Assembly: GCF_000374185.1 (NCBI RefSeq)
Contig: NZ_KB910518.1
Coordinates: 4,512,530 to 4,576,529, forward strand
DNA: 64,000 nt
DNA from: Paenibacillus sp. HW567
GTDB taxonomy: Bacteria; Bacillota; Bacilli; Paenibacillales; Paenibacillaceae
Direction: 5' to 3'
The notes below the pieces were generated by a model, which was given only the letters and a program-made list of their open reading frames with translations, searched no databases and was not told where the DNA came from. The translations under genes were made by a program, and so were the position numbers. Numbering within the stretch: the stretch's first letter is position 1; each line of letters starts with the position of its first letter. Of this stretch, positions 17,836 through 27,431 are shown in pieces.

Positions 17836-20800
17836 CTACTCCTGCTTATCGCGTGATTTAAATCTTCTCGCCAGAATAGCTCCCAGAATAATAAGTCCGC
17901 CGCCTGTTAAGTACAGCGGGAGAGGGCTCTCTTCTCCGGTCTGGGGAAGCTTGCCGGGCAAACCATCGTCCGTAGTATCGGTTACCGTACCTTTCGGCAC
18001 TTCATCGACATCCACTTCAATGACTACCTCTTCCTCATTCCCGTCCTCATCCGTCACGATAATTGTAAATTTGTCTTTTCCCGTATATCCCGGCTCCGGA
18101 GTATACTTCCATTTGCCATCCGGCGTAATAGTTACCTTACCATGAGCAGGATCATTACCGATGCTTGGAATACCGCCAAGCGGGATCTCACCTTCGATCG
18201 GAATATCCTGAAGCGTAGTAGCCGATGTAGCCTGCGGAGCGGCCGGCGTACTGGTTGCCGTTGGCGTCTGTACCGGCGTTGCGGTTGGTGATGCAGACGG
18301 CGATGTGCTTGGCGTAATGGTCGTCGTTGGCGTCGCTGTTGCTGATGGTGCAGGCGTAACAATGACCCCTGGTATCGTCGAAGTCACCGGTGCCGGTGTA
18401 GAATAATCAGGCACTGGAGTCGGCGTTGGTGTCGCTGTTGGTGTTGGTGTTGCTGTTGGTACTGTTGTTGGTGTCGCTGTTGGTACCTCTGTTGGTACTG
18501 TTGTTGGTGTCGCTGTTGGTACCGCTGTTGGTGTTGCCGTTGGTACCGCTGTTGGTACCGCTGTTGGTGTTGCTGTAGGTACCACTATTGGTGTTGCTGT
18601 AGGTACCGCTGTTGGTGTTACCGTCGGTGTTGCCGATGGTGCTAATGTCGCTGTTGGTGCTACTGTCGGTGTTGGTGTTGGTGGTGTCATTGTTGGTGAT
18701 GCCATCGGTGTTGCTGTTGGAGTCGGTGATGCTGTCGGCGTTGCCGTTGCAAGCTTTTGGTTAGGCACAGTCAAGGTTGTTGCTGCTGTCGAGCCAAACG
18801 TCACAGGTATTTTGGCAGAATTAACAACATATCCGGTAGGAGCGGCTATCTCCTGCAGTACATAGCTTCCCGGCCACAGGTTTTTAAACACAGCTTGTCC
18901 TGCTGCATCCGTTGTAAGTGTACTAAAGAGCACTTCGGTAGAACCGGATTTCCGGTAGAGCGCAAAGGTTGCCCCGCTAAGCAGTGAATGATCTGCCGCA
19001 TCCTCTTTTACAACGTTCAATGTTTTTCTGGTGCCTTCTCCCACCCCGTCCGCTGTAGAGAGGGCAACGATAATATCCTTAGAGCTTTGCTTGGTAATCG
19101 TAGCAGAGTTCTCTCCGCTCAATTTCACACTGTTGGACACTTTATCATTATTATTGGCTACAATCAGTGATTCGTACTCCAAAATGTAGGCTTTCTCAAT
19201 AGGTGTCTTGAAGCTAAGCACAAACTGCTGTTTGCCCGTATCCTCATTGGTGCTGATTACGAGATCGTAGTCCGTTCCCTTGCTCAGGGGGGTTGTTACT
19301 TTGGTGATGTCGCCAGCCGCATTGACTGTAGTCGGATATAGCTTGAACGAATCAGCCACCAAAATTTGATTGTCGCTTGGATCATCCGTCAGAACAGCTT
19401 TTTCTACATACGACAGGCTGTAGTTGATGTTAACGGACCATTTAATCTTAGTATTGCTCTGTGTTCCGCTTTTCGAGACGAATTCATTAGCCTTTGGTAT
19501 AGTCAGCGAGGCAGTCAAATTCTGAGATTCCTTGTCGCCTTCGCTGTACAGGTTCGCAGTATTGTAAATTGTCGGACTATCGACTAGCTCCCCTTGCAGG
19601 CTTGTTTTGAAAATAACATAGTAGGCCTTGCTGATTGCATTTTTGAACTGTACTTCGAGCAGCTTGCTGCTGTCGGTATACGTTACGGTATAGTCTGTAC
19701 CAAGTGCAAGCTTGGTGGAGCTTTTGGTGGAATTCCCGTCTTTGCCGACATTCAGTTCATAGACCTCTACCGAACCCGGAATGTATTTCTGCTGGTCAGT
19801 GAGGGTATCTGTTACTTTTGCGCTGGCAAGCGGGTTGCGGTTGTAATTGATCCCGATCGTCCAGGTAATTTCCTTGCTCACCGCATTGTACGCACCGCTC
19901 TTGAATCCGTTAGCCTTTTCCGAAGGGTTCGGATTAAAGGTGGCCGTATCGGTCTTCGTATTCACAGTGGTCGAGCCGGGATCTTTCCATTCAATTGCAG
20001 CTTTATTCTCAAACTGGGCTGCCGTAGTCAACCAATTGTAGTCAAGCCATTTGTTATCGAAGTAGGTCTCGTATGTTATGGTGTAAGGTCCGGTAATCTG
20101 CGAGTCGAATTTCACGTCAAACCCGGTGGACTCGTTCTGATTCTCAATCGTGAAGCCCGAAGTAATCGTGCTTCCGCCCTTCTTAACGACAATAGTGCCT
20201 GGAACAATCTTTAATCCCTTATGGGTAAAGACATCCTTAACGACTACCTCATTCATCGGGTAGCTGTCGCCATTGATGGACACGGACCACTTTACAGTTT
20301 TCAAGGCATAGTTATAGTCAGCAACACTTTTATTGATGATCACCTGACTGATATCGCGTGTTGCTGAAGTGCTTGCCGTGCCCGATGTAACCGAGTTGCT
20401 AATCGTCTCATTGTTCAATACACGATTGATGGCTTTCGTCTGGTATTTAATTTTATAGGCGCTGCTGATATCGCCGTTGAACTTCAGTTCAAAACCGTTC
20501 TTGCCGCTAACCGGAACTGAAGGTAGATCCAGCGTATAATTGCTCACCGCAGTGGGATCTGCAACGCCTGCAGAGTTACTCACGAAGCTCACCGGGAACA
20601 CCTGCAGAGAGCCTGCTACCAGCTCTTGAGTGTCGTTGAAATAATCCTTCAGCACGGCATCAGCCTGAGCGACGGTTGCCTCATTGTAGTTATAATTAAT
20701 CTCCCAATACGTAACCTGTGTTGCGGATTTGTAGTCACTGGAAACTTTCTTCAAAGGCGTACCGTTGCTGACGTTAACTGTTGCCGACGCCGTCGTTGAC

Positions 20801-21738
20801 GCCAGCCCGGTGCCGCTGAAGGACGCATTATTGGTGAAGCTTGTCTTGGTGGTATCGGTGATATTCGTAGTATATTGAATCCGGTAAGCTCCAGTGATAG
20901 GGGAATCATTAAAAGCAACGTTCAGCTTCCCCCCCGAGGTTCCAGCCACATAACGGGAAGAAGCGATTTCCGCCCCCTGGGTGACTGATCCGTCCAGCTT
21001 CACATTAAGCTCATATACCTTTACATCCAGCGGACTCACTAATGTCAGCCCTGCCGGAATCGTATCGGTTACACTCGCGCCATAGACATTCGACAGAACC
21101 TTATTCACGTCCACGGTCCAAGCTATTTGCTTGGCGTTGAGGTTGTTCGCGTTGGAGCCGACTGCTTTGCCGCTTTTGCCAATTGTCGAGGGGACATCAG
21201 GAATAAATTGAAGCGTTACTGTCTGGTTGCCTCCGTCAATCGGGAATACGATATGCTGCACTGTCGTTTCCGTAAAGCTGGCTTTATCGAATTTCGTGCT
21301 GATGGTAAAAGATCCATGCACTCCAAAAAATGTGTCAGTGTCATTGTCATCGCCAAAGGTCATCACAACCTTGTTGGGACTGCCCTTCAGCACATCAAAA
21401 TGGCCCAGTGTAATGCCGTCCGACTTGAGCGGAGTATTCATGATGTCACTGGCGAGCACAAAGTTATTGGGCAGATCAAAGCTATATGTAGCTCCGCCAT
21501 GATACGTGTCATCCGGGAGCGCCCAGTCATAGCTCAGTTTAACCTCGGCTCCCTGCTTGTAGACCACATCCGTTACGGGAACACCGTTATCATAAACGGC
21601 CATGGTTACACTGGTAATGATATGATCAGTGATCTGTGTGGGTGCTGCATTAACCTCTGTGTTGAAGCCAAACCCATAAGCACCTTGTACGATTAGTATG
21701 AGTAAACTAAGTATGACTGCTAATCTCTTTTTCAACAT
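17836..21738 (-). CDS. LPXTG-anchored adhesin with collagen-binding-type repeats
   Basis: A 1300-residue cell-wall protein. The signal peptide runs to about residue 31, and an N-terminal adhesin domain spans roughly residues 40-185. Five beta-sandwich modules follow; each has a core such as KQIAWTVDVNK, TYWEINYNYNE, TVKWSVSINGD, EITWTIGINYN or IKWSVNINYS, as in Gram-positive collagen-binding/fimbrial proteins. Next come one Cna-B domain (about 895-985; LNVVKEDAADHSLLSGATFA ... GSYVLQEI), a long Thr/Pro/Ala stalk, a cadherin-like Ig domain and LPQTGE (from residue 1264) with a membrane anchor and basic tail. Sortase would cut after Thr. No sortase is in the window. Surface attachment is likely; the ligand is unknown. 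Confidence 0.85.
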   Translation of the reverse strand: MLKKRLAVILSLLILIVQGAYGFGFNTEVNAAPTQITDHIITSVTMAVYDNGVPVTDVVYKQGAEVKLSYDWALPDDTYHGGATYSFDLPNNFVLASDIMNTPLKSDGITLGHFDVLKGSPNKVVMTFGDDNDTDTFFGVHGSFTISTKFDKASFTETTVQHIVFPIDGGNQTVTLQFIPDVPSTIGKSGKAVGSNANNLNAKQIAWTVDVNKVLSNVYGASVTDTIPAGLTLVSPLDVKVYELNVKLDGSVTQGAEIASSRYVAGTSGGKLNVAFNDSPITGAYRIQYTTNITDTTKTSFTNNASFSGTGLASTTASATVNVSNGTPLKKVSSDYKSATQVTYWEINYNYNEATVAQADAVLKDYFNDTQELVAGSLQVFPVSFVSNSAGVADPTAVSNYTLDLPSVPVSGKNGFELKFNGDISSAYKIKYQTKAINRVLNNETISNSVTSGTASTSATRDISQVIINKSVADYNYALKTVKWSVSINGDSYPMNEVVVKDVFTHKGLKIVPGTIVVKKGGSTITSGFTIENQNESTGFDVKFDSQITGPYTITYETYFDNKWLDYNWLTTAAQFENKAAIEWKDPGSTTVNTKTDTATFNPNPSEKANGFKSGAYNAVSKEITWTIGINYNRNPLASAKVTDTLTDQQKYIPGSVEVYELNVGKDGNSTKSSTKLALGTDYTVTYTDSSKLLEVQFKNAISKAYYVIFKTSLQGELVDSPTIYNTANLYSEGDKESQNLTASLTIPKANEFVSKSGTQSNTKIKWSVNINYSLSYVEKAVLTDDPSDNQILVADSFKLYPTTVNAAGDITKVTTPLSKGTDYDLVISTNEDTGKQQFVLSFKTPIEKAYILEYESLIVANNNDKVSNSVKLSGENSATITKQSSKDIIVALSTADGVGEGTRKTLNVVKEDAADHSLLSGATFALYRKSGSTEVLFSTLTTDAAGQAVFKNLWPGSYVLQEIAAPTGYVVNSAKIPVTFGSTAATTLTVPNQKLATATPTASPTPTATPMASPTMTPPTPTPTVAPTATLAPSATPTVTPTAVPTATPIVVPTATPTAVPTAVPTATPTAVPTATPTTVPTEVPTATPTTVPTATPTPTATPTPTPVPDYSTPAPVTSTIPGVIVTPAPSATATPTTTITPSTSPSASPTATPVQTPTATSTPAAPQATSATTLQDIPIEGEIPLGGIPSIGNDPAHGKVTITPDGKWKYTPEPGYTGKDKFTIIVTDEDGNEEEVVIEVDVDEVPKGTVTDTTDDGLPGKLPQTGEESPLPLYLTGGGLIILGAILARRFKSRDKQE
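18400..18755. repeat. Thr/Pro/Ala stalk: coding tandem repeats
   Basis: Within the adhesin gene, short units built from GGTGTTGCTGTTGGTAC-like motifs recur with small changes. They encode the Thr-Pro-Thr-Ala-rich wall-spanning region. The units are often multiples of three and could vary in copy number between strains without breaking the frame. This is a low-complexity coding repeat, not a separate element. Confidence 0.75.
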
Positions 21739-21832
21739 CGTTTTACAATATGCCTCCCTTTCTTTAGTTCAAATATTTGTACCAGCAACTGTAACTGTAC
21801 TCTCACCGAATGAACAATTTCTGAACAGACAT

Positions 21833-21880
21833 GAAAAAAGCTGCCCAAACCGTAGATTGACTCTACAGTCTGGACAGCTT
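21833..21880 (-). terminator. Terminator of the ilv-leu operon
   Basis: On the minus strand AAGCTG..CTGTAGA pairs with TCTACGG..CAGCTT (21880-21862 with 21856-21838), a long stem with few mismatches, followed by TTTTTC. It separates leuA from the adhesin gene. Confidence 0.85.
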
Positions 21881-21913
21881 CTATGGATTTTTTAGTTTTA
21901 GTAAAGAAGGGCT

Positions 21914-23455
21914 TTACAGGCTCGCGTGATCGTGCTGTGCAAAGGATTTACGCTTCTCCAGCAGCTTGTTCAGCGCATCCAGGTAGGCTCTTGCGCTTGC
22001 CTCCAGAATATCGGTGCTGAGACCACGTCCCTGTGCGGCAACCCCTCCCTGAGACAATACGACATGAACCTCGCCCTGTGCGTCTTTGCCCCGGCTTACC
22101 GCCTTGATCGAATAATCTCCCAGCGTAACTTCCTCGCCGGTTGCCTGGTCAATAGCGTTGTAGATCGCATCCACTGAGCCATTGCCTTCGGCAACCGCAA
22201 CAATCGGCTGCGGCTCCTGCCCCTGAATAATTACCTTAGCCGTTGGCGTAGCTTCATTGCCATATGTCACATAAATCGTCTGCAGACTGAAAATTTCCGG
22301 CGTATCAATCAAACGCGCTTCCAGCAGTGCCAGTATATCCTCATCGGAGACTTCCTTCTTCTTATCCGCCAGATCCTTGAATTTTGCAAAAGCAACATTC
22401 AATTCGTCCTCGGCAAGTTCATAACCCAGATCACTGAGCTTGTCGCGGAACGCATGGCGGCCGGAATGCTTGCCGAGCACCAGCTTGCTCTCCTTAAGTC
22501 CAATCGTTTCCGGTGTCATGATCTCGTAGGTCGTTTTCTCCTTCAGCATTCCATCCTGGTGAATCCCCGACTCATGGGCAAAAGCATTTGCCCCAACAAT
22601 CGCCTTGTTGCCGGGGACGACCATCCCGGTCAGCTTGCTGACCAGACGGCTGGTACGGGAGATTTCAGACAATACCAGCGAGGTTTTCGCACCAAAAAAT
22701 TCACTGCGCGTCTCCAGAGCCATCGCTACCTCTTCGATAGCGGTATTGCCGGCACGTTCGCCGATGCCATTGATTGTACCTTCAATCTGATCAGCACCAT
22801 TCTGAATCGCGGCAAGCGTATTGGCGGTAGCCATACCCAAGTCATTATGACAGTGTGCGCTAAGCTGCACCTTCTCAATGTCTGGTACGGTGTCTTTGAG
22901 GAACTTGAAGATCGCTCCATATTCCGCAGGGTTCAGGTAGCCCACAGTATCCGGGATATTGACTACATTTGCGCCTTCACGGATTGCCATCGCCACCATT
23001 TCGGCCATGAAATCACGTTCTGTACGGCCGGCATCCTCAAGTGAGAATTCCAGCTTAGAGAAATACTTCTTGGCATAGCGGATCGCTGCCTGCGCGGTTT
23101 CCAGCACTTCGGCCTTTTCCATCCGCAGCTTATGCTGCCGGTGAATCGGTGAAGTCGCCAGGAACAGATGAATGCAAGGGTCCTGCGCCCCCTTCAGCGC
23201 TTCACGCACCGCGTCGATATCACTCTCTCTTGAACGGGAAAGACCGATCAGCGTGACGTTCTTCACGGCTCTAGCTACTGCATTTACCGCAGCCAAATCC
23301 CCCGGCGAAGCCGCAGGAAATCCTGCTTCCATCCGGTCAATTCCCAGCTTCTCGAGCTGGTATGCGATTTCTACCTTCTCGCGTGTGTTCAGATTCACAC
23401 CCGGCGACTGCTCTCCGTCACGCAACGTCGTGTCGAACACATATATTTTCCGCAA
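21914..23455 (-). CDS. leuA: 2-isopropylmalate synthase
   Basis: A 513-residue LeuA with the catalytic DTTLRDGEQSPG near the N terminus, the metal HCHNDLG motif, SGIHQDGMLK of the subunit interface and a C-terminal leucine-binding domain. It condenses acetyl-CoA with 2-oxoisovalerate, the first committed leucine step, and is feedback inhibited by leucine. AGGAGG at 23471-23466 lies 8 bp before a TTG at 23455, which I choose over the GTG at 23464 that nearly touches the ribosome site. It is the last gene of ilvB-ilvN-ilvC-leuA, separated from ilvC by a hairpin. Confidence 0.96.
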   Translation of the reverse strand: MRKIYVFDTTLRDGEQSPGVNLNTREKVEIAYQLEKLGIDRMEAGFPAASPGDLAAVNAVARAVKNVTLIGLSRSRESDIDAVREALKGAQDPCIHLFLATSPIHRQHKLRMEKAEVLETAQAAIRYAKKYFSKLEFSLEDAGRTERDFMAEMVAMAIREGANVVNIPDTVGYLNPAEYGAIFKFLKDTVPDIEKVQLSAHCHNDLGMATANTLAAIQNGADQIEGTINGIGERAGNTAIEEVAMALETRSEFFGAKTSLVLSEISRTSRLVSKLTGMVVPGNKAIVGANAFAHESGIHQDGMLKEKTTYEIMTPETIGLKESKLVLGKHSGRHAFRDKLSDLGYELAEDELNVAFAKFKDLADKKKEVSDEDILALLEARLIDTPEIFSLQTIYVTYGNEATPTAKVIIQGQEPQPIVAVAEGNGSVDAIYNAIDQATGEEVTLGDYSIKAVSRGKDAQGEVHVVLSQGGVAAQGRGLSTDILEASARAYLDALNKLLEKRKSFAQHDHASL

Positions 23456-23494
23456 GCTGAGCACCTCCTGAAAAGATTGTCCCTAAACCCTCAA

Positions 23495-23521
23495 ATGCGG
23501 CCCGCAAAATTAGGGCCGCAT
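23495..23521. promoter_or_regulatory. Hairpin between ilvC and leuA
   Basis: ATGCGGCCC pairs perfectly with GGGCCGCAT around a 9-base loop. There is no long T run on the minus strand, so it is more likely an mRNA-processing or stability hairpin, or a weak attenuator, than a full terminator. Confidence 0.5.
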
Positions 23522-23566
23522 CTGAGAATCACACTATAATACATTCATTCTCTCAAGGATATGAGA

Positions 23567-24559
23567 CTATTTTTTGATCCAATGCATCATTTCACGCAGT
23601 TGGCTGCCCACTACTTCAACCGGATGAGCGGCTTCATTACGGCGTGTAGCAGTCAGGAAGGCACGGCCCGATTGATTCTCAAGGATAAAGTCACGAGCAA
23701 ATTTACCTTGTTGAATATCGCTGAGGACTGCCTTCATTGCTTTTTTGGTTTCATCAGTAATGATACGCGGTCCAGTTACATAATCACCGTACTCCGCAGT
23801 GTTACTGATGGAGTCGCGCATTGTTGCAAGTCCTCCTTCATAGATCAGGTCAACAATCAGCTTCATTTCATGCAAGCACTCGAAGTATGCCATCTCAGGA
23901 GCATAACCTGCTTCTGTAAGTGTCTCGAAGCCGGCTTTGATCAGCGCGGATACACCACCGCAAAGCACGGCCTGCTCGCCGAACAGATCAGTTTCAGTTT
24001 CTTCACGGAACGAGGTTTCAATAACCCCTGCGCGGGTACAGCCAATGCCTTTGGCATAAGCAAGACCGATAGCTTGAGCATTGCCGGTTGCATCCTGTTC
24101 GATTGCGATCAGGCCGGGAACGCCGAAGCCTTCAACATAAGTACGGCGAACCATGTGACCCGGAGATTTAGGGGCTACCAGCAGCACGTCCGCATCCTTA
24201 GGGGCAACGATTTGTCCAAAATGCACGTTGAAGCCGTGGGAGAACATCAGCGCCGCGCCTTTTTTGAGGTTCGGTTCGATCTCATTTTTATATACGGATG
24301 CCTGTGTTTCGTCCGGCATCAGAATTTGCACTACATCTGCACGGGATACTGCTTCGGCTACAGGCAATACTTCAAAGCCGTCATTCTTGGCGGTTTCGAA
24401 CGATTTGCCTTCACGAAGGCCGATGACAACTTGAAGACCGCTGTCACGCAGGTTCTGTGCCTGGGCATGCCCTTGGCTGCCGTACCCGATTACTGCAATT
24501 GTCTTTCCTTTTAATACACTGAGTTCTGCATCCTGTTCATAGTACGTTGTCACTGCCAT
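23567..24559 (-). CDS. ilvC: Ketol-acid reductoisomerase
   Basis: A 330-residue class I KARI. The NADP-binding motif GYGSQGHAQA lies at residues 25-34, and the C-terminal helical domain includes YFECLHEMKLIVDLIYEGG. It rearranges and reduces acetolactate or acetohydroxybutyrate in valine and isoleucine synthesis. The ATG at 24559 lies 9 bp after AAAGGAGG; the TTG at 24565 is too close to that site. It is part of the T-box-controlled ilv-leu operon. Confidence 0.97.
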   Translation of the reverse strand: MAVTTYYEQDAELSVLKGKTIAVIGYGSQGHAQAQNLRDSGLQVVIGLREGKSFETAKNDGFEVLPVAEAVSRADVVQILMPDETQASVYKNEIEPNLKKGAALMFSHGFNVHFGQIVAPKDADVLLVAPKSPGHMVRRTYVEGFGVPGLIAIEQDATGNAQAIGLAYAKGIGCTRAGVIETSFREETETDLFGEQAVLCGGVSALIKAGFETLTEAGYAPEMAYFECLHEMKLIVDLIYEGGLATMRDSISNTAEYGDYVTGPRIITDETKKAMKAVLSDIQQGKFARDFILENQSGRAFLTATRRNEAAHPVEVVGSQLREMMHWIKK

Positions 24560-24593
24560 TGTCAATATCCTCCTTTAATTTGGGACCCATCGT

Positions 24594-24666
24594 AAAGAGC
24601 GGGTGCTTCAAGAGAGCCGGCAAGCATGTATTGGGATTCGGGCTGCTCCTCAAGCCCCCGCTCTTT
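24594..24666. promoter_or_regulatory. Long-range hairpin between ilvN and ilvC
   Basis: AAAGAGCGGG (24594-24603) pairs with CCCGCTCTTT (24657-24666) across about 53 bases of spacer. No terminal T run is present. It may stabilise the ilvC-proximal mRNA segment or be a processing site; function is inferred. Confidence 0.35.
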
Positions 24667-24744
24667 CGCGGGAATTACCATGCCATGATCTTATCAAATT
24701 AATGCAAACCAGCAGCAATCCGTTAAAGCCGTAAAATATAACGA

Positions 24745-25233
24745 TTAGGCGTTGCCGCGAATCATTGCCGTAACCCCTGTGCGTGAGAGCTCTTTAATGC
24801 CGTATGGCTTGAGCAGTTCAATCATCGCATCAATCTTCTGAGTATCTCCAACCACCTGCACCAGAAGGCTGGTTGAGCCGATATCCACGACTGACGCGCG
24901 GAAGGTTTCCACAACACCCATAATTTCCGGCCGTTCCGCCGGTTCAGCTTTGACTTTGATCAAAGCCAGCTCCCGCGCAACCATTGGCTTGGAGCCGAGA
25001 TCCACGACCTTGATTACATCAATCAGCTTGTAGAGCTGCTTCTCAATCTGCTCCAGCGTATGCTGGTCGCCCAGCGTAACGATTACCATACGGGACAGCC
25101 CGGCCTCCTCGGACTGACCGACGGTAATGCTCTCAATATTGAAGCCCCGGCGGCCGAACAGGCCGGAAACCCGCTGCAGCACACCCGGCTGGTCATTCAC
25201 AAGCACTGAAATCGTATGCCTCATCACTGTCAT
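24745..25233 (-). CDS. ilvN: Acetolactate synthase small subunit
   Basis: A 162-residue regulatory subunit with an N-terminal ACT domain (HTISVLVNDQPGVLQRVSGL and RRGFNIESITV) and the C-terminal small-subunit domain. It confers valine feedback control on IlvB. Its ATG at 25233 overlaps the TGA of ilvB (ATGA), implying translational coupling and a matched ratio of subunits. Confidence 0.96.
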   Translation of the reverse strand: MTVMRHTISVLVNDQPGVLQRVSGLFGRRGFNIESITVGQSEEAGLSRMVIVTLGDQHTLEQIEKQLYKLIDVIKVVDLGSKPMVARELALIKVKAEPAERPEIMGVVETFRASVVDIGSTSLLVQVVGDTQKIDAMIELLKPYGIKELSRTGVTAMIRGNA

Positions 25234-26978
25234 TCATCCCCCATTAGCATTTGATCAATGGTTGACCCTTGAGTTACCATCGGGTAGACATTTTCGTCTT
25301 TGGGAACAACGAATTCTACCAGAACGGGTCCCGGCGTTTCCAGTGCTTCTTTCCACGCTGCGCCAGCTTCTTCTTTATTCGTTGCCCGCAGTCCTTTTAC
25401 CCCATAAGCCTCAGCCAGCTTGACAAAATCCGGGCTGCCTCCGAGATCGGTGTAGCTGTAGCGCTTCTCATAAATGAGATTCTGCCACTGCCGGACCATA
25501 CCCAAAACCTGGTTGTTGATGACAACAATTTTGACTGGTATGTTGTTGATCGCACAGATGGCAAGCTCCTGGGAACACATCTGGATGCCTCCGTCTCCGT
25601 TGATGGATACAACCAGCCGCTCCGGCTTCGCCATTTGCGCTCCGATGGCCGAAGGGAATCCAAAACCCATGGTTCCGAGTCCCCCGGAAGTAATCCATGA
25701 GCGGGGATGATTGAACTGATAATATTGCGCAGTCCACATCTGATGCTGGCCTACATCCGTAGTAACAATCGCCTCACCCTTAGTGGTGTCATTGATCATT
25801 TGAATAACCCATTGCGGCTTCAGCTCAGTCTCCGAATCATTGTAACGCAGCGGGTAATTCCGCTTCCACTCTGCAATCCGGCTTCTCCATGCATCGGCAT
25901 TGCCAGCCCGGCTCACATCAGGAATCAGCATTTCAAGTACCGTCTTCACATCGCCAACAATCGGAATATCAGGCGATACATTTTTACCGATTTCCGCCGG
26001 ATCAATATCAATGTGGACAATTTTGGCTTTTGGCGCGAAGCCGTCCAGCTTGCCGGTCACACGGTCGTCGAACCGGGCGCCGATATTAATCAGCAGATCA
26101 CATTGCTGGATCGCATTGTTGGCGGTATAGGTCCCGTGCATGCCGGGCATTCCCATCCACAGCTCATCCGCGCTCGGATAACAGCCCAGTCCCAGCAAGG
26201 TTGTGGTGATTGGAATTTCAGTGCGCTTCACGAATTCGTGCATCGCTTCATGAGCTCCTGAATAAATGACGCCCCCGCCCGCAAGAATGATTGGACGCTC
26301 CGCTTCGGCAATGGCACGAACCAGCTTGTCGAGCTGTAGCTTGTTCGGCACGGTGCGCGGATTGTAGCCGCGAAGATTGACGCCTTGCTGCTGTGCCGGT
26401 GCGAACAAGGTTTGTGCCGCCGATACATCCTTTGGAATATCTATGAGCACTGGACCCTTGCGTCCAGTATTCGCGATATGGAAGGCTTCATGAATAATGC
26501 GCGGCAGGTCTTCAACATCGCGTACAAGATAGCTATGCTTCGTAATCGGCATCGTTATCCCTGTAATATCCGCTTCCTGAAACGCATCGGTACCGATCAG
26601 GCTGGAAAACACGTTCCCGGTGATTACAACCAGCGGAACGGAATCCATGAAAGCGGTGGCGATGCCCGTTACCAGGTTTGTTGCCCCCGGGCCCGAGGTT
26701 GCGATGCACACGCCCGCTTTGCCGCTTGCTCTGGCGTAGCCGTCAGCCGCATGAATGGCGCCTTGCTCATGCCGTGTCAGAATATGCTTGAAATCGTCGA
26801 AGCCATGAAGAGCGTCATAGATGTACAATACCGCTCCACCGGGATATCCGAATACCGTATCTACACCTTCCAGCACCAGACTGCGCAGCAGGACTTCGGA
26901 ACCGGTAATCACCTCCGGCTTCTTCCATTTCTCACGTAACTGCTCTGTAGACCGCACTTCAGGTATTTGCGCGCTCAT
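25230..26978 (-). CDS. ilvB: Acetolactate synthase large subunit
   Basis: A 582-residue thiamine-diphosphate enzyme. The activating glutamate is in RHEQGAIHAADGYA, the FAD/middle domain carries the LGCYPSADELWMGMPGMHG region, and the diphosphate motif is GDGGIQMCSQELA...NN. It makes acetolactate from pyruvate, or acetohydroxybutyrate with 2-oxobutyrate. It is the first gene of the ilv-leu operon, downstream of a T-box leader. It is a biosynthetic AHAS rather than a catabolic AlsS, judged by the co-encoded ilvN. Confidence 0.97.
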   Translation of the reverse strand: MSAQIPEVRSTEQLREKWKKPEVITGSEVLLRSLVLEGVDTVFGYPGGAVLYIYDALHGFDDFKHILTRHEQGAIHAADGYARASGKAGVCIATSGPGATNLVTGIATAFMDSVPLVVITGNVFSSLIGTDAFQEADITGITMPITKHSYLVRDVEDLPRIIHEAFHIANTGRKGPVLIDIPKDVSAAQTLFAPAQQQGVNLRGYNPRTVPNKLQLDKLVRAIAEAERPIILAGGGVIYSGAHEAMHEFVKRTEIPITTTLLGLGCYPSADELWMGMPGMHGTYTANNAIQQCDLLINIGARFDDRVTGKLDGFAPKAKIVHIDIDPAEIGKNVSPDIPIVGDVKTVLEMLIPDVSRAGNADAWRSRIAEWKRNYPLRYNDSETELKPQWVIQMINDTTKGEAIVTTDVGQHQMWTAQYYQFNHPRSWITSGGLGTMGFGFPSAIGAQMAKPERLVVSINGDGGIQMCSQELAICAINNIPVKIVVINNQVLGMVRQWQNLIYEKRYSYTDLGGSPDFVKLAEAYGVKGLRATNKEEAGAAWKEALETPGPVLVEFVVPKDENVYPMVTQGSTIDQMLMGDE

Positions 26979-27060
26979 CAGTATTCCTCCCTTCGATAGT
27001 TAACATTCATTATGCAAATGACAGACCGTCTTTTATACAACAATTAAGGTTCTTACAACA

Positions 27061-27425
27061 AAAAAACCTTTCGCCTCCCACGCGCAGAAGACAAGCGCGT
27101 GAGGGACGAAAGGTTGATCTTCCGTGGTACCACCCATGTTTGCATTACATCTCACGATGCAATGCCTTATCAGGTAACAAAAATCCATCGATGTAGGCAG
27201 GGCCCAAATCTTTGTAACCTGAAGTCCCTAACGCGGACCAAACGATTCCCCCTAATAATTCCACCACTCTTGCCGATGGACCTTTCAGGAAAACAGCTCC
27301 GAGGTGAGCTCGTATATAAGGGATTCTGGTGGAGGTTGCAGCAATTCCTCTCACTCTCTGAGCAAAAGAGCCCTTAAAACTTCGTCCTCATCATTGCCGA
27401 TGCATGTATGTTCGATAAAATGTTT
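27061..27425 (-). promoter_or_regulatory. T-box leader of the ilv-leu operon
   Basis: The minus strand carries the T-box core TGGGTGGTACCACGG (27136-27122). After it comes a long terminator: AACCTTTCG and CACGCGC pair with GCGCGTG and CGAAAGGTT, then T6 ends near 27061. Upstream is a Stem-I-like region with AGAGAGTGAGAGG, TTGCTGCAACC and GAGCTCACCTCGGAGCTG. The most plausible specifier is CTC (Leu) at 27308-27306, followed by A; AUC or AUA could also be argued. Uncharged tRNA would stabilise the antiterminator and turn on ilvB-leuA. Confidence 0.88.
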
Positions 27426-27431
27426 AGACAC

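Noticed and set aside
27099..27377. 92-codon frame inside the T-box leader
   Set aside because: Overlaps the riboswitch on the other strand; no gene-like features.
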